Shown one piece after another: positions 16,926-27,000 of a stretch of 62,082 nt of DNA. The notes under the pieces are model-generated. The model saw nothing but the letters and a program-made list of their open reading frames with translations, was not told where the DNA came from and did not search any database. Each line of letters starts with the position of its first letter. Within the stretch, counting starts at the first letter, position 1. A program made the translations under genes and the position numbers. The stretch spans positions 1-62,082 of the forward strand of contig CAJUTE010000001.1 of the NCBI GenBank assembly GCA_910589555.1, read 5' to 3'. The stretch comes from an uncultured Muribaculum sp. Its GTDB lineage: Bacteria; Bacteroidota; Bacteroidia; Bacteroidales; Muribaculaceae.

Positions 16926-18800
16926 TTAATCTTGTTTGTCAAGCCAGATAGAATCGACAGTCACCTGAATATTGGGGCAAGAACCCGGATTGAGCCAGTT
17001 GATGTCAACGTCAGTAAGATTTGCCACATTTTCGATGTCCACGTTGAACACGAAGCTGCCGGCATCGGCGATACCCTTACCCTTTGTCTCGACAGTATAA
17101 GTGCCGTCGCCGGTGAAGCTCACGGGCACACTGCCCTCGTCGGTCGCGTTCCACACATTTCCGGCGCTGTTCATCAACCATGCGGTAGTGGGTTCGGAAA
17201 GAGTGCCGAGACCGCTCACTGTAAAGGTGACCTTGATCGACTTCTTGTAGTTGATCTGATTCACTGCAAGAGGAGGATTGTTAACGGTAGAACCGTAGGC
17301 ATTGAAAATCTCGATGCGCAGCTTCTGGTTGCCCTCGATGTCACCGAACACAATCTTGCTGTTGTCGACAGCCACGTATGTGCCGTTCTTCTCTTCGCCC
17401 GACACTACAACCTCGTTAAGCTCGATACACAGATATTCGGTAGCGCTGCCTGAAGTGCTGTACTTGGTGGGGACACCAAACCACATCTGCTTCTTCTCGG
17501 TGTCACGCTTCACGGCTGTGAGCTTGTCGGTGGTGATGTTGACCACTCCGGCGTTAAGGAATGTCAGCGACTTGTCAAAGATGATGTCATTATCGCTCAC
17601 GGTGTAACCGCCCACAAATTCCCCGTCGGGAGTCTTGAGAGTATAAGTACCCTTGTCGGCTTCCGATTTTGAGAGAGCGAGCTTGAAGTCATCGGTCCAT
17701 GTTTCGCTCACCGCGGGACACCAGTTGGCGCCATAGCTGTCGGTAGAGATGAAACCGTTGTCCTCCCACTTGGCTTTCGCGCCGTTCCACCAGTACCAGG
17801 TGTAAGGAGTGTCAACATTGAGGGTATAGTTCTTGGTGGTAGTAACCGTAGTGGTCATGTCATCATTAAGATCACCCTCGTAAGGAGGCTCGACAGGAGC
17901 GTTTTCAGTCGGAGCGTCAGAAGGAATCACGCCGTCCCAGCCATCAGCGATATAGTTGAAAGTGATCATACAGGGGTCAGCCTTACGGATGATACCGATC
18001 TGCATATAATATTCAGTGAGCGACAACAGCGTCACATTATACCAATCCTCGGTAAACTCGCCTGCCGACTGGTCAAACCATTTCAAGGTCTTGGGAAGCG
18101 AGATTGAGTGATTCTTGGTGTCCATCACGAATGCGCCGGTAGAACCGTCGGCTGTGGTGACATGAGCGCCGTCGATAAGGTCGAAAGTAAGATCGGGGAA
18201 CACTCCGGCGTCAAATCCGATCCAGCTGCCCACCGAAGCCCAGTCAGCGTCCCATGCCCATACATCGGCACCTTCAGGAGCTTCCTGTCCAAGAGTGATA
18301 GTGTTCCAGTTATCGTCAGTGCCCTTGAAGAACGAGGGACCTGCGAAATATTTAGACTTTTGCTCCGAGTCAAAGTCAAGAGTCCAGGTCTTGGAATTGC
18401 CAACACCGCCGGTGAGACACACCCAAAGCTCGTCGGTAAGCAATTCGCCGTTGGTATTGTCAAGAGTGAACACGTAAGGCTCGCCATAGACCATTCCACC
18501 ACGGGTCATCACGCCGAGTTTCACCTCATAGTCGCCGGCAAATGGCAACTGGATCTCCACCGTGTTCTCCTTGCTCACACCATTGGGATGAATCCACTGA
18601 GCGGTGTAGCTGGCAGGAAGATTATGGGACAATTTTATGGTATTGGTTGTTTGGTCGACATCAACCTTATAGGCGATACCCTGCACGAGGTCACCTGAAG
18701 TGACATCGGGAGTAGCCAGATCATGGTCGTCGGGAGAGCACGCTGTGGTGAACAGCAAGCCCGCGGCTGCCGCAAATGAGCATAATTGTTTAAAATTCAT
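16926..18800 (-). CDS. Surface glycan-binding lipoprotein with PKD-like domain
   Basis: The product has 624 residues from the ATG at 18800; another ATG lies three codons upstream at 18809. The lipobox FTTAC is followed by SPDDHD. A PKD-like domain covers about residues 40-115 (AGDYEVKLGVMTRGGMVYG). Two copies of a module rich in Trp (WAWDADWASVGSWIGF; YTWYWWNGAKAKW) follow at about 130-290 and 315-470, with a C-terminal module similar to those at the end of the 14407-16902 protein. It sits directly after susD, the usual place for a SusE/F or SGBP-type protein, and most likely binds glycan on the cell surface. Confidence 0.72.
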   Translation of the reverse strand: MNFKQLCSFAAAAGLLFTTACSPDDHDLATPDVTSGDLVQGIAYKVDVDQTTNTIKLSHNLPASYTAQWIHPNGVSKENTVEIQLPFAGDYEVKLGVMTRGGMVYGEPYVFTLDNTNGELLTDELWVCLTGGVGNSKTWTLDFDSEQKSKYFAGPSFFKGTDDNWNTITLGQEAPEGADVWAWDADWASVGSWIGFDAGVFPDLTFDLIDGAHVTTADGSTGAFVMDTKNHSISLPKTLKWFDQSAGEFTEDWYNVTLLSLTEYYMQIGIIRKADPCMITFNYIADGWDGVIPSDAPTENAPVEPPYEGDLNDDMTTTVTTTKNYTLNVDTPYTWYWWNGAKAKWEDNGFISTDSYGANWCPAVSETWTDDFKLALSKSEADKGTYTLKTPDGEFVGGYTVSDNDIIFDKSLTFLNAGVVNITTDKLTAVKRDTEKKQMWFGVPTKYSTSGSATEYLCIELNEVVVSGEEKNGTYVAVDNSKIVFGDIEGNQKLRIEIFNAYGSTVNNPPLAVNQINYKKSIKVTFTVSGLGTLSEPTTAWLMNSAGNVWNATDEGSVPVSFTGDGTYTVETKGKGIADAGSFVFNVDIENVANLTDVDINWLNPGSCPNIQVTVDSIWLDKQD

Positions 18801-18843
18801 AGCAATCATTAATTATGTATAAAACTTGTGTGTTTGTCATAAA

Positions 18844-20508
18844 TCAATTCCATCCGGGGTTCTGTTTGAGCACTCCGTTAGAGAGTATGATCTGATCACG
18901 AGGAATCTGGCTCAAGCCCTGCTTTTCTATGATAAGGTTCTTATCGAATGTAACGGAACCCGGTGTGCCACCGTTAGTTACATCGCCGGCTGATGCTACA
19001 ATAGCATCGGCAAGCACATCAACACCCTGGCGAAGAAGGTCCCAATAACGATGACCTTCAAACGCTAATTCAACGGCTCTTTCCGCTAAAATATTGTCCT
19101 TGGTCGCTGCAATTGAATTCAATCCTGCACGGGCACGCACTTCGTCAAGCGCTGCCTGAGCGCTCTTTGATGGCACTCCGCCTAACTCAGAAACCATTAG
19201 CAACACGTCGGCATATCGCATGATCACCCAGTTCTGCGGGTTGGTGATCTGGAAATCGCCGTTACCTGACTCCTGTGAGGCGCTGTTGCCGTTGGGGAAT
19301 GCCAATGGTGAATATTTCTTAACTGTATACCCGGTATAATCGCGCCAATCATTGTAAGATGCCTCAAAATCGCCGAGTCCGGTGATACCTTCACCGTCCA
19401 TATCGATTACCGACGCTTTACGGCGCGGGTCATTGTTGGCATAGTTGTCAAGGAAGTTCGGGCAAACGGTGCAAGCGCCCCAGCCCTTTCCATAGGGAGA
19501 TGAATTTAGGTTACGCATACCCATCATCACCTGCCAACGGTTGGAGTCGTTATTGCCGTTATAATCCTGCGAGGGTGTAAACTTCATTTGCAGAATCACC
19601 TCTGAGTTTGCCTCACCTGCGTAGGTCGACTTCTCGGCATCCCAGCCCTTGCTGTCGGCAAGCGGCACAAGCGATGCGGCAGGCCACAGGTCTTTATAAT
19701 CAGCCACAAGCTGGAATTCATTGGACTTCACCACATCCTCAAGCGCGTCAAGCACTTCCTGCTTGGTGAGGTTTTCCGGTTCAGCCTTAAAGTAGCCGGT
19801 GTAGAACAGATAAACACGCGCAAGTATCGCCTCGGCGGCATATTTGGTCACGTGACCGTCATTCTGGGCGGCGTTAGCCTTAGGATATGCGTCGGCAGGG
19901 ATATTGGCTACGGCATATTTCAAGTCATCAATGATAGCCTTATATACCTCTTTGGGATCGGCTTGCTCGCGGTTCTCGCTGACCGGTTCAAGGAACAACG
20001 GGATATTGCCCCACAGGCGCACCATATCGAAATAGAGAAGCGCGCGGATAGCACGACACTCGCCCATATACAACTGGCGCTTTGAGTCAGTCTCACTCCA
20101 CTCAAACGACTCTTCGCGTGAAATAAGCTGATTGCAGCGATAAACGCCGGCATAATACACAGCCCAGTCCTGAGCATAGATGGTGAGGTCGGCGGGCGAC
20201 TCGCTCTGGTCGAAACGGTCGATCACCTGATAATTGCGGGCATCGGTATATCCGGTAGCGCCATAACACTCGTCGGACATCACCGTGGATGCGACATAGA
20301 AGCCTATACCGGGATTGGACGACACCTGACGCCAGCCGTCGTAGCATCCCAGCAGAGCGCGCCATGCGTCGCCCTCGGTCTTATAGAATGTTTCAGTATT
20401 TGACTCGGTCTTGGAAGAGACATCGAGGAAGCTGTCGGAGCATGACCCCATCAACAATCCTGCGGTGGCAACACTTACCGACAATATGCTTGATTTGAAT
20501 ATTTTCAT
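18844..20508 (-). CDS. susD: SusD/RagB family outer-membrane glycan-binding lipoprotein
   Basis: This 554-residue protein has a lipobox (LLMGSC, followed by SDSFLD) and the standard SusD layout: an N-terminal SusD-like domain with tetratricopeptide-type helices (CRAIRALLYFDMVRLWG) and a C-terminal RagB domain (NWVIMRYADVLLMVSE; LAFEGHRYWDLLRQG). SusD proteins form a lid on the SusC transporter and capture oligosaccharides for import. It starts 30 bases after the susC stop and belongs to the same transcript. Symbol used in the family sense only. Confidence 0.95.
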   Translation of the reverse strand: MKIFKSSILSVSVATAGLLMGSCSDSFLDVSSKTESNTETFYKTEGDAWRALLGCYDGWRQVSSNPGIGFYVASTVMSDECYGATGYTDARNYQVIDRFDQSESPADLTIYAQDWAVYYAGVYRCNQLISREESFEWSETDSKRQLYMGECRAIRALLYFDMVRLWGNIPLFLEPVSENREQADPKEVYKAIIDDLKYAVANIPADAYPKANAAQNDGHVTKYAAEAILARVYLFYTGYFKAEPENLTKQEVLDALEDVVKSNEFQLVADYKDLWPAASLVPLADSKGWDAEKSTYAGEANSEVILQMKFTPSQDYNGNNDSNRWQVMMGMRNLNSSPYGKGWGACTVCPNFLDNYANNDPRRKASVIDMDGEGITGLGDFEASYNDWRDYTGYTVKKYSPLAFPNGNSASQESGNGDFQITNPQNWVIMRYADVLLMVSELGGVPSKSAQAALDEVRARAGLNSIAATKDNILAERAVELAFEGHRYWDLLRQGVDVLADAIVASAGDVTNGGTPGSVTFDKNLIIEKQGLSQIPRDQIILSNGVLKQNPGWN

Positions 20509-20538
20509 CTTATAATGAAGTTTTTACGTGGTTCAACA

Positions 20539-23500
20539 TTAGAATGCGAGGTTTACACCGAAGAGGAATGTGCGGGGACGCGGATAGTATCCGAGGTCAA
20601 CACCCGACACCCATGATTTTGTTCCGTAACCGATTTCCGGATCCATTCCGTCATACTTGGTGAATGTCAACAAGTTCTGAGCCTGGAAATATAGACGGCA
20701 TTGGCTGCACCACTTCTGGTTGATGAGCGGAGCGAAGTTATAGCCGACGGTGAGATTGCTGATGCGCAGGAAGTCGCCATCCTGGATATAGAGGTCAGAG
20801 AACTGCCAGTTGATGTTCTGTTCAGTCACGCGGGGCATCTTGTTGGAGGTGCCTTCTCCGGTCCAACGGTCAAGGATAGCGGTAGTGTAGTTGGACTGCT
20901 TGTTGGTCTGGTTGCGGTAGCTCTGCACAATCTTGAAGCCGGCTGAACCGGTGGCAACGATGCCGAGGTCGAAATTACGCCAGTAAAGATTGATGTTGAA
21001 GCCGAAGTTGAATTTAGGCATACCGTTGCCAAGGTTCACCTTGTCATCGTCATCAATGATGCCGTCGTTGTTAATGTCGACAAACTTCACGTCGCCCGGC
21101 TGAGGATCAGCTTGCAAAATACCGTTTCCGGCAGCGATCCAGTCATTAATCTCCTGACGGTTCTGGAAGATGCCGGCAGTCTTGAAGCCCCAGAAATATC
21201 CGATGGGCTTGCCGTTGGCGGCACGGTAGAATTCAAGAGAGTTGTCATAGAGTTCGTTGGTATCGCCGTGAATCATGCCATCCTCGGTCGGGATCGAACC
21301 CACCTTATTGTGGTTGTAAGAGCCGTTGACACCCACGCTGTAAGAGAAATCTCTGCCTATAACGTCGTTCCATGTGAGGTTGAGCTCGATACCCTTGTTC
21401 TTCACGTTACCGCCATTGATGAACGGCGCGTCACATCCGGCAGTCGCCAATATCGGAGCAGGCACGAGCCAGTCCTTGGTGTTCTTGATATAGAGGTCAA
21501 CATTGGCGGCAAGACGTCCTGAAAGCATACGTGCGTCGAAACCCACGTTCCACTGTTCCGATGTTTCCCAAGTGAGATCGAAATTACCGAGGCGGTTGGG
21601 GTAAGCGCCCCAGTTGCCGGCGAGAACATCGGCATAAGAACCATAAGCTCCGTTAGGTCCGAGATACTGACCGAAGAAATAGTGCACATTGGAGCTCTTG
21701 ACAGGGGCAAGATACTGGTAATTGTCGATATTCTGGTTACCTACACGTCCCCAGCTCAAGCGGAGTTTCAAGAAATCAAGCCAGGCAGAGGTGGATTCCA
21801 TGAATTTTTCATTGGAGATGTTCCATCCGGCAGAAACCGACGGGAATGTTCCGAAACGGTGACCGCTCGCAAACTTTGACGAGCCGTCGCGGCGTATGGT
21901 GAAATTGACCATATAAGTCTCCTTGAAGTTCCATCCCAGACGTGCGAAGTATGACACGCTGTGCGCATCATCATGAGGCTTGCCGGCTGCTTCAAGACCG
22001 TCGGCGGTGCTTGCGGCAGTTCCGTTTGAGATCCATCCGTAAGGCCAGGTGTCGAAACCCTCTTTGAGATTGCGGTTCTTTCCTGAGATCATGCTGCCGC
22101 TGTAGCGGTAAGATTCCATACCCACAAGGGCGCTGAATGAATGCTCCTTGATGTCGAAGTCGTAGGATGCGGTATTGGTCCAGGTCATGCCGAGCGAGTG
22201 GTTCATGTTCTGCTCAACGCTTGTGTAGTCCTGATAATCGTAGATTGAAAATTTGTATGACGGCTTGAATGAGCGATATTCGCTTGATCCGTAAACGGCG
22301 CCAAACACTGTCTTGACGCGAAGATTCTTTATCGGCTCAACCTGAGCATACACATTTCCGGAGAATGTAGCGTTCTTGTTGCGGTTATGAGTCTGGAGCA
22401 TCATCGAACCGTAGGGGTTGCCGTCAGCTTTATACCAATCGGAATCCACAGTGCTGTTGTACTCGCCCTCGGCGTTATACACCGGCGAGAGCGGCGATGT
22501 GCCGAAAGCGCCGCGGAGAGTGTTGTTATACTGATTGCCCACGCCTATGCCGGTGGACTTCACATACACGAAGCTTGCCTGCTCGCCGACGGTGATAAGA
22601 CCGTCAAACAGTTTGTGGTCAGAGTTTATGCGGAAATTATAACGTGAATAGTTTGACACATCCTTTCCGCCTACGATACCCTCCTGGTTGATATAACCGA
22701 GCGACATGGCGAAAGTGCTTGTGGCGTTACCGCCGGTCACGCCGATGGTATAGCTCTGGGTCACGGCGTTGTCCTTGAACATCTCATCGATCCAGTTGGT
22801 GTTGATCACACCCAGACGTTCGCCCTCTTCATTTGTGCGCCAGATGCTGTTGAGCGAGTTCCAGTCAATGGGAGCCGAGCCTGAGTTCACGGCTTGCTCG
22901 TCCATGATAGCCATATACTGCTTTGAATTGAGCATCTTAGCCTTGCGGGGAGCGCTCTGCCAGCCGTAATATCCGTCAAATGTGACTTTGGTCTTCCCCT
23001 CGCGTCCCTGCTTGGTAGTGATTAATACCACACCATTTGCAGCTTGCGCGCCATAAATGGCAGCGGAAGCTGCGTCCTTAAGGACGTCGATCGATTCGAT
23101 GTCGGCGGGGTTCAATGTTGAGATGTCGCCGCCGATACCGTCGATAAGATAAAGCGGAGCCGCGTTGCCGGTGGTTCCGAGACCGCGGATGGTCACTTTC
23201 ATCGATGAACCGGGCTGTCCTGACTCAGACGCTATCGACACACCCGGGAGCTGTCCCTGCATAGCCTGAAGAGGACTGGTGGTATTAAGTTTGGCGATAT
23301 CTTCACCCTTTACCTGGGCGGTGGCGCCGGTCACGAGCTTCTTCTTTTGCACGCCGTAGCCCACAACCACTACTTCATCGAGCACTTCCGAGTTCTCAAG
23401 AAGAGCTATGTCAAGTTTTTCAGAGGTGACGGTCACTTCACGAGTCTGCATTCCCACATAGGAGAACGAGATAGTGGCGCCCATTTCGGTTTTAATGACA

Positions 23501-23718
23501 TAGTTGCCGTCAAAATCGGTGGTCGTTCCCACTGATGTACCTTTCACTTGAACGGTAACACCGATCAAAGGCTCACCGTCGGCAGCTGAGGTCACGGTAC
23601 CCGACACGGTGACAGGCTCAGCGTTGGCAAGCCCCACACAAGTCAAAAGGCACAAGGTCACCAAGGCAGTCCTGAGGAGTCGTGACTCCCGGCAATAATC
23701 CATTAGTTTCTTTCCCAT
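20539..23718 (-). CDS. susC: SusC/RagA family TonB-dependent outer-membrane transporter
   Basis: This 1059-residue protein begins with a signal peptide ending GLANA. A carboxypeptidase-regulatory-like domain (about 36-125, GEPLIGVTVQVKG) and a SusC-type linker and TonB-box region (LDEVVVVGYGVQKK) follow. The plug domain (YLIDGIGGDIS; DAASAAIYGAQAANGVVLI) precedes a 22-stranded barrel ending in Phe (FLFGVNLAF). It imports oligosaccharides together with SusD using TonB energy. It is the first gene of the minus-strand arm, and divergent from the HTCS regulator. Confidence 0.96.
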   Translation of the reverse strand: MGKKLMDYCRESRLLRTALVTLCLLTCVGLANAEPVTVSGTVTSAADGEPLIGVTVQVKGTSVGTTTDFDGNYVIKTEMGATISFSYVGMQTREVTVTSEKLDIALLENSEVLDEVVVVGYGVQKKKLVTGATAQVKGEDIAKLNTTSPLQAMQGQLPGVSIASESGQPGSSMKVTIRGLGTTGNAAPLYLIDGIGGDISTLNPADIESIDVLKDAASAAIYGAQAANGVVLITTKQGREGKTKVTFDGYYGWQSAPRKAKMLNSKQYMAIMDEQAVNSGSAPIDWNSLNSIWRTNEEGERLGVINTNWIDEMFKDNAVTQSYTIGVTGGNATSTFAMSLGYINQEGIVGGKDVSNYSRYNFRINSDHKLFDGLITVGEQASFVYVKSTGIGVGNQYNNTLRGAFGTSPLSPVYNAEGEYNSTVDSDWYKADGNPYGSMMLQTHNRNKNATFSGNVYAQVEPIKNLRVKTVFGAVYGSSEYRSFKPSYKFSIYDYQDYTSVEQNMNHSLGMTWTNTASYDFDIKEHSFSALVGMESYRYSGSMISGKNRNLKEGFDTWPYGWISNGTAASTADGLEAAGKPHDDAHSVSYFARLGWNFKETYMVNFTIRRDGSSKFASGHRFGTFPSVSAGWNISNEKFMESTSAWLDFLKLRLSWGRVGNQNIDNYQYLAPVKSSNVHYFFGQYLGPNGAYGSYADVLAGNWGAYPNRLGNFDLTWETSEQWNVGFDARMLSGRLAANVDLYIKNTKDWLVPAPILATAGCDAPFINGGNVKNKGIELNLTWNDVIGRDFSYSVGVNGSYNHNKVGSIPTEDGMIHGDTNELYDNSLEFYRAANGKPIGYFWGFKTAGIFQNRQEINDWIAAGNGILQADPQPGDVKFVDINNDGIIDDDDKVNLGNGMPKFNFGFNINLYWRNFDLGIVATGSAGFKIVQSYRNQTNKQSNYTTAILDRWTGEGTSNKMPRVTEQNINWQFSDLYIQDGDFLRISNLTVGYNFAPLINQKWCSQCRLYFQAQNLLTFTKYDGMDPEIGYGTKSWVSGVDLGYYPRPRTFLFGVNLAF

Positions 23719-23818
23719 TTAGTTTTTGTTTTTAGGTTAGGTAGATATTAAAGTTGATTTTCTATTGTTTCTGTTAAGGGTGTTTATCAGTTTCCATGGC
23801 GGCACTAATAGTAATACG

Positions 23819-23826
23819 CAAATTTA
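23819..23826 (-). promoter_or_regulatory. Candidate -7 element of the susC operon
   Basis: On the minus strand TAAATTTG matches TAnnTTTG and would give a leader of about 95 bases. No good TTTG is found at 19-21 bases, as is common for activator-dependent SusC promoters. The whole 23719-24047 gap holds only this element and the HTCS promoter; the activator site is not recognised. Confidence 0.4.
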
Positions 23827-23988
23827 ACGGTTATTCACAACATCAACCGCGTTAAAAGTAGTTCTATTCGGTATATTTTGCTAAACATCAAGCGTTAAAT
23901 GTTGCGTTAACGGGGGCAAAATGTTAACCGTCCGCAAATAAGTGTTATAAAACATAAAATAAACCACCCGAAAATAGATTTGCCATTA

Positions 23989-24020
23989 TTTGCTAATGTG
24001 GCAAGATATTCATATTTTTG
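23989..24020 (+). promoter_or_regulatory. Promoter of the HTCS regulator
   Basis: TTTG (23989-23992) and TATTTTTG (24013-24020) are 20 bases apart, an exact consensus match. The predicted transcript start near 24027 leaves a leader of about 20 bases before the ATG at 24048. Confidence 0.75.
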
Positions 24021-24047
24021 TATTCAAAGCTTAAACCTAACAATATC

Positions 24048-27000
24048 ATGTCCTACATACGACTACTGACTGCACTTTTACTTTTGAATATTTCGGGAGT
24101 GTTATATGCCGCCAACTATCGTTTCAGCCGCATAGAAGCGGAAGACGGCTTATCACACAACAAGGTGAACGCCCTCTTCAAAGACCGGGACGGATTCCTG
24201 TGGATAGGCACTCCGACCGGGCTAAACAGATATGACGGATACACCGTCAAAACATACCGCGAAATCCCCGGCGACTCCACCTCCATGAAATACAATTACA
24301 TAAATGACATCAGGCAGGATCCTCGCGGATATATATGGATACATTCCGGCGACGCATACATAATGTATGACCCCGCAACGGAAACATTCAACAACGACCC
24401 AGCGCAGATATTCAACAAGATGGGCATAAACGCCGCTCCGCAGTCAATCCACATTGCCGACGGATGCATCTGGTTTCACGTAGCCGACGACGGGCTGTAC
24501 TGCTTCTCCACAGGCGAGGCCGCCAAAATGCCGGGCATAGCCGATAACGGACACGCCATAAACGACATAGTCGAAATCCCTCGCGGCGGAGGAGCTGCCG
24601 TGCTCGACAGCTACGGATTGCTGTATTTCGTAAATCAGAACAGCGAGATAACCCACTCCGACAACCGCATAAACACCGAAACCGGAAATCAGCCCGTGGA
24701 GCTGAAAATGACCGCCGACAACAACGGCAGAATATGGATTTACGGCGACAACGGGCTATGGGTCTACAACACCCACACCAACTCATGGGACGACGCGCCG
24801 ATACAAACCGGCAAAAACGCTCCGATAGTGAGAGCGGTGGCGCAAGACCGTGCCGGAAACCTTTGGTTCGGGCTCGACAATGACGGAATAATCGTCATCG
24901 ACCGTGCCGGCAACATGGAACGCATCACCATGAACCCCGCCGACCCCGACGGACTCGGCAACAACTCAATAACCACCATCATCGCCGACGACGATGGCAA
25001 TGTGTGGATAGGAACACAGAAAAAAGGCGTATCAGCATACAATGAAAGCGAGTTCAAATTCGGGCTTGTGCCGCTGGACGACGTGAACTGCGCCGCCCCG
25101 GGCGAGGGCAACACATGCTGGATAGGCACCGACAGCGACGGGCTGAAGCTGCTCGACCGCACCACCGGAAAAATCACATCCTATCCCGACGCAGCCGACG
25201 GAGCGAAGCCCGCCCCCATCACCGCGCTCACCCCCTCAGCCGACGGAGGGATATGGATAGGCACCTACAATGGCGGACTCAAGAAATTCAAAAACGGAGC
25301 ATTCACCCACTACGGAAAAAACAAGGGTATTGCATCGGAAAATGTGTGGGCGATACTCGAAAACCCCGACGGAACAGTGTGGGTGGGAACCCTCGGAAAA
25401 GGATTGCAGCTCATGAACCCGGCGACAGGCGACATTAAGAGCTTCACCCTCGGCGACAGCGGGCTCGACACCGACTACATAATATCTCTGTGCCACGGCG
25501 ACAACAACAAGACCTACATCGGAACAACCGTAGGGCTCTTCGTCTACGACCCCGCGACCGGAGAAATCACCCGCTTCAACAACACACGACGCGACGGCGA
25601 GAACTACTACGTGAGCCAGGTGCTGTATGACAGCCGGGGACTCCTGTGGATAGCCAACGACAGGCAACTGAACGTATACGACCCTGAAAAAGGAACCACC
25701 GTCCAGGTGCCCCTGTCACGCCACTCATCGGTCACCTACGTGCTCGGACTCATGGAGGATAACGCCGGAAAGATATGGGTGGCGATCGACGGAGCAGTCG
25801 CTGCCGTACACGTCGCCAAAAACCCCGATGGAGACGGCTACATATTCCGCAACCACATATACACCGCTTCCGACGGGCTCCAGAACGCCGTCTACAACCA
25901 GCGCTCACTCGCCAAGATGAAAAACGGCGACATAGTCATCGGAGGTCCCTACGGACTAAGCTATGTATCGCCGGCAAACATACGCTACAACATGATAAGC
26001 CCCGACATACTTTTCACCAATCTCTATCTCGGCAACACCGAAATAAAGCCGGGACAAAAGTATAACGGACACGTGATCATGGAAAAGTCGATAAACCATG
26101 CCGACAAAATCACCCTGCGCTACAACCAGAACAACTTCACCATAGGGTTTGCCGCCAACAACTACGTCCAACCCGCCTCCACCTCCTACTACTACAAGCT
26201 CGACGGCATCGACCAGGACTGGATAGAGTGCCTCAAAGGCGTGCACCACGCCACTTTCACCAATCTCTCGCCCGGCACCTACACGCTCCACGTCAAGGCG
26301 GTGAACAACGACGGCGTGGAAAGCTCGCTTGAACGAAGCATCGTCATCACGGTGACTCCCCCATTCTGGGCTACGATATGGGCATGGATCATCTATATAG
26401 CCCTTATCGCGCTGGCTGGATGGATGCTCTACCGCGCCATGAAGCGTGCCGAAAACCGCCGCATCCAGGAGGTGAAGAAAGCCGAATACGCGAAAAAACA
26501 GGAGGAGCTCGCACGCATGAAGGACAAATTCTTCACCAATGTGAGCCATGAGCTCCGCACACCGCTCACTCTCATCATCTCACCGGTGGAATCACTGCTC
26601 AGAGAGTCGACCGACCGACAGATAAAGGACCGCTTGCAGATAGTGCACGGCAACGCCAAACGCCTCCTCACCCTCGTCAACCAGCTGCTGGATTTCCGCA
26701 AAAACGAGGAGAGCTCATTGAAGTACACCGGAACCACAGGCGATGTCATAAGATTCATCCGCAATATCCTCGACTCGTTCGTAGCCCAAGCCGAACGCAA
26801 GGAGATCACCCTGGGCTTTGACACCTCGGTACCACGACTCGACATGGAATTTGACGAGGACAAGCTCAATAAAATAGTATCCAACCTGCTCTCTAACGCC
26901 ATCAAGTTCACTCCGCGAGGCGGCAATATAAACCTGGACATCAATACCGCAGGCAACAAACTGCGCATATCGGTAGCCGACAACGGATGCGGCATAGCCG

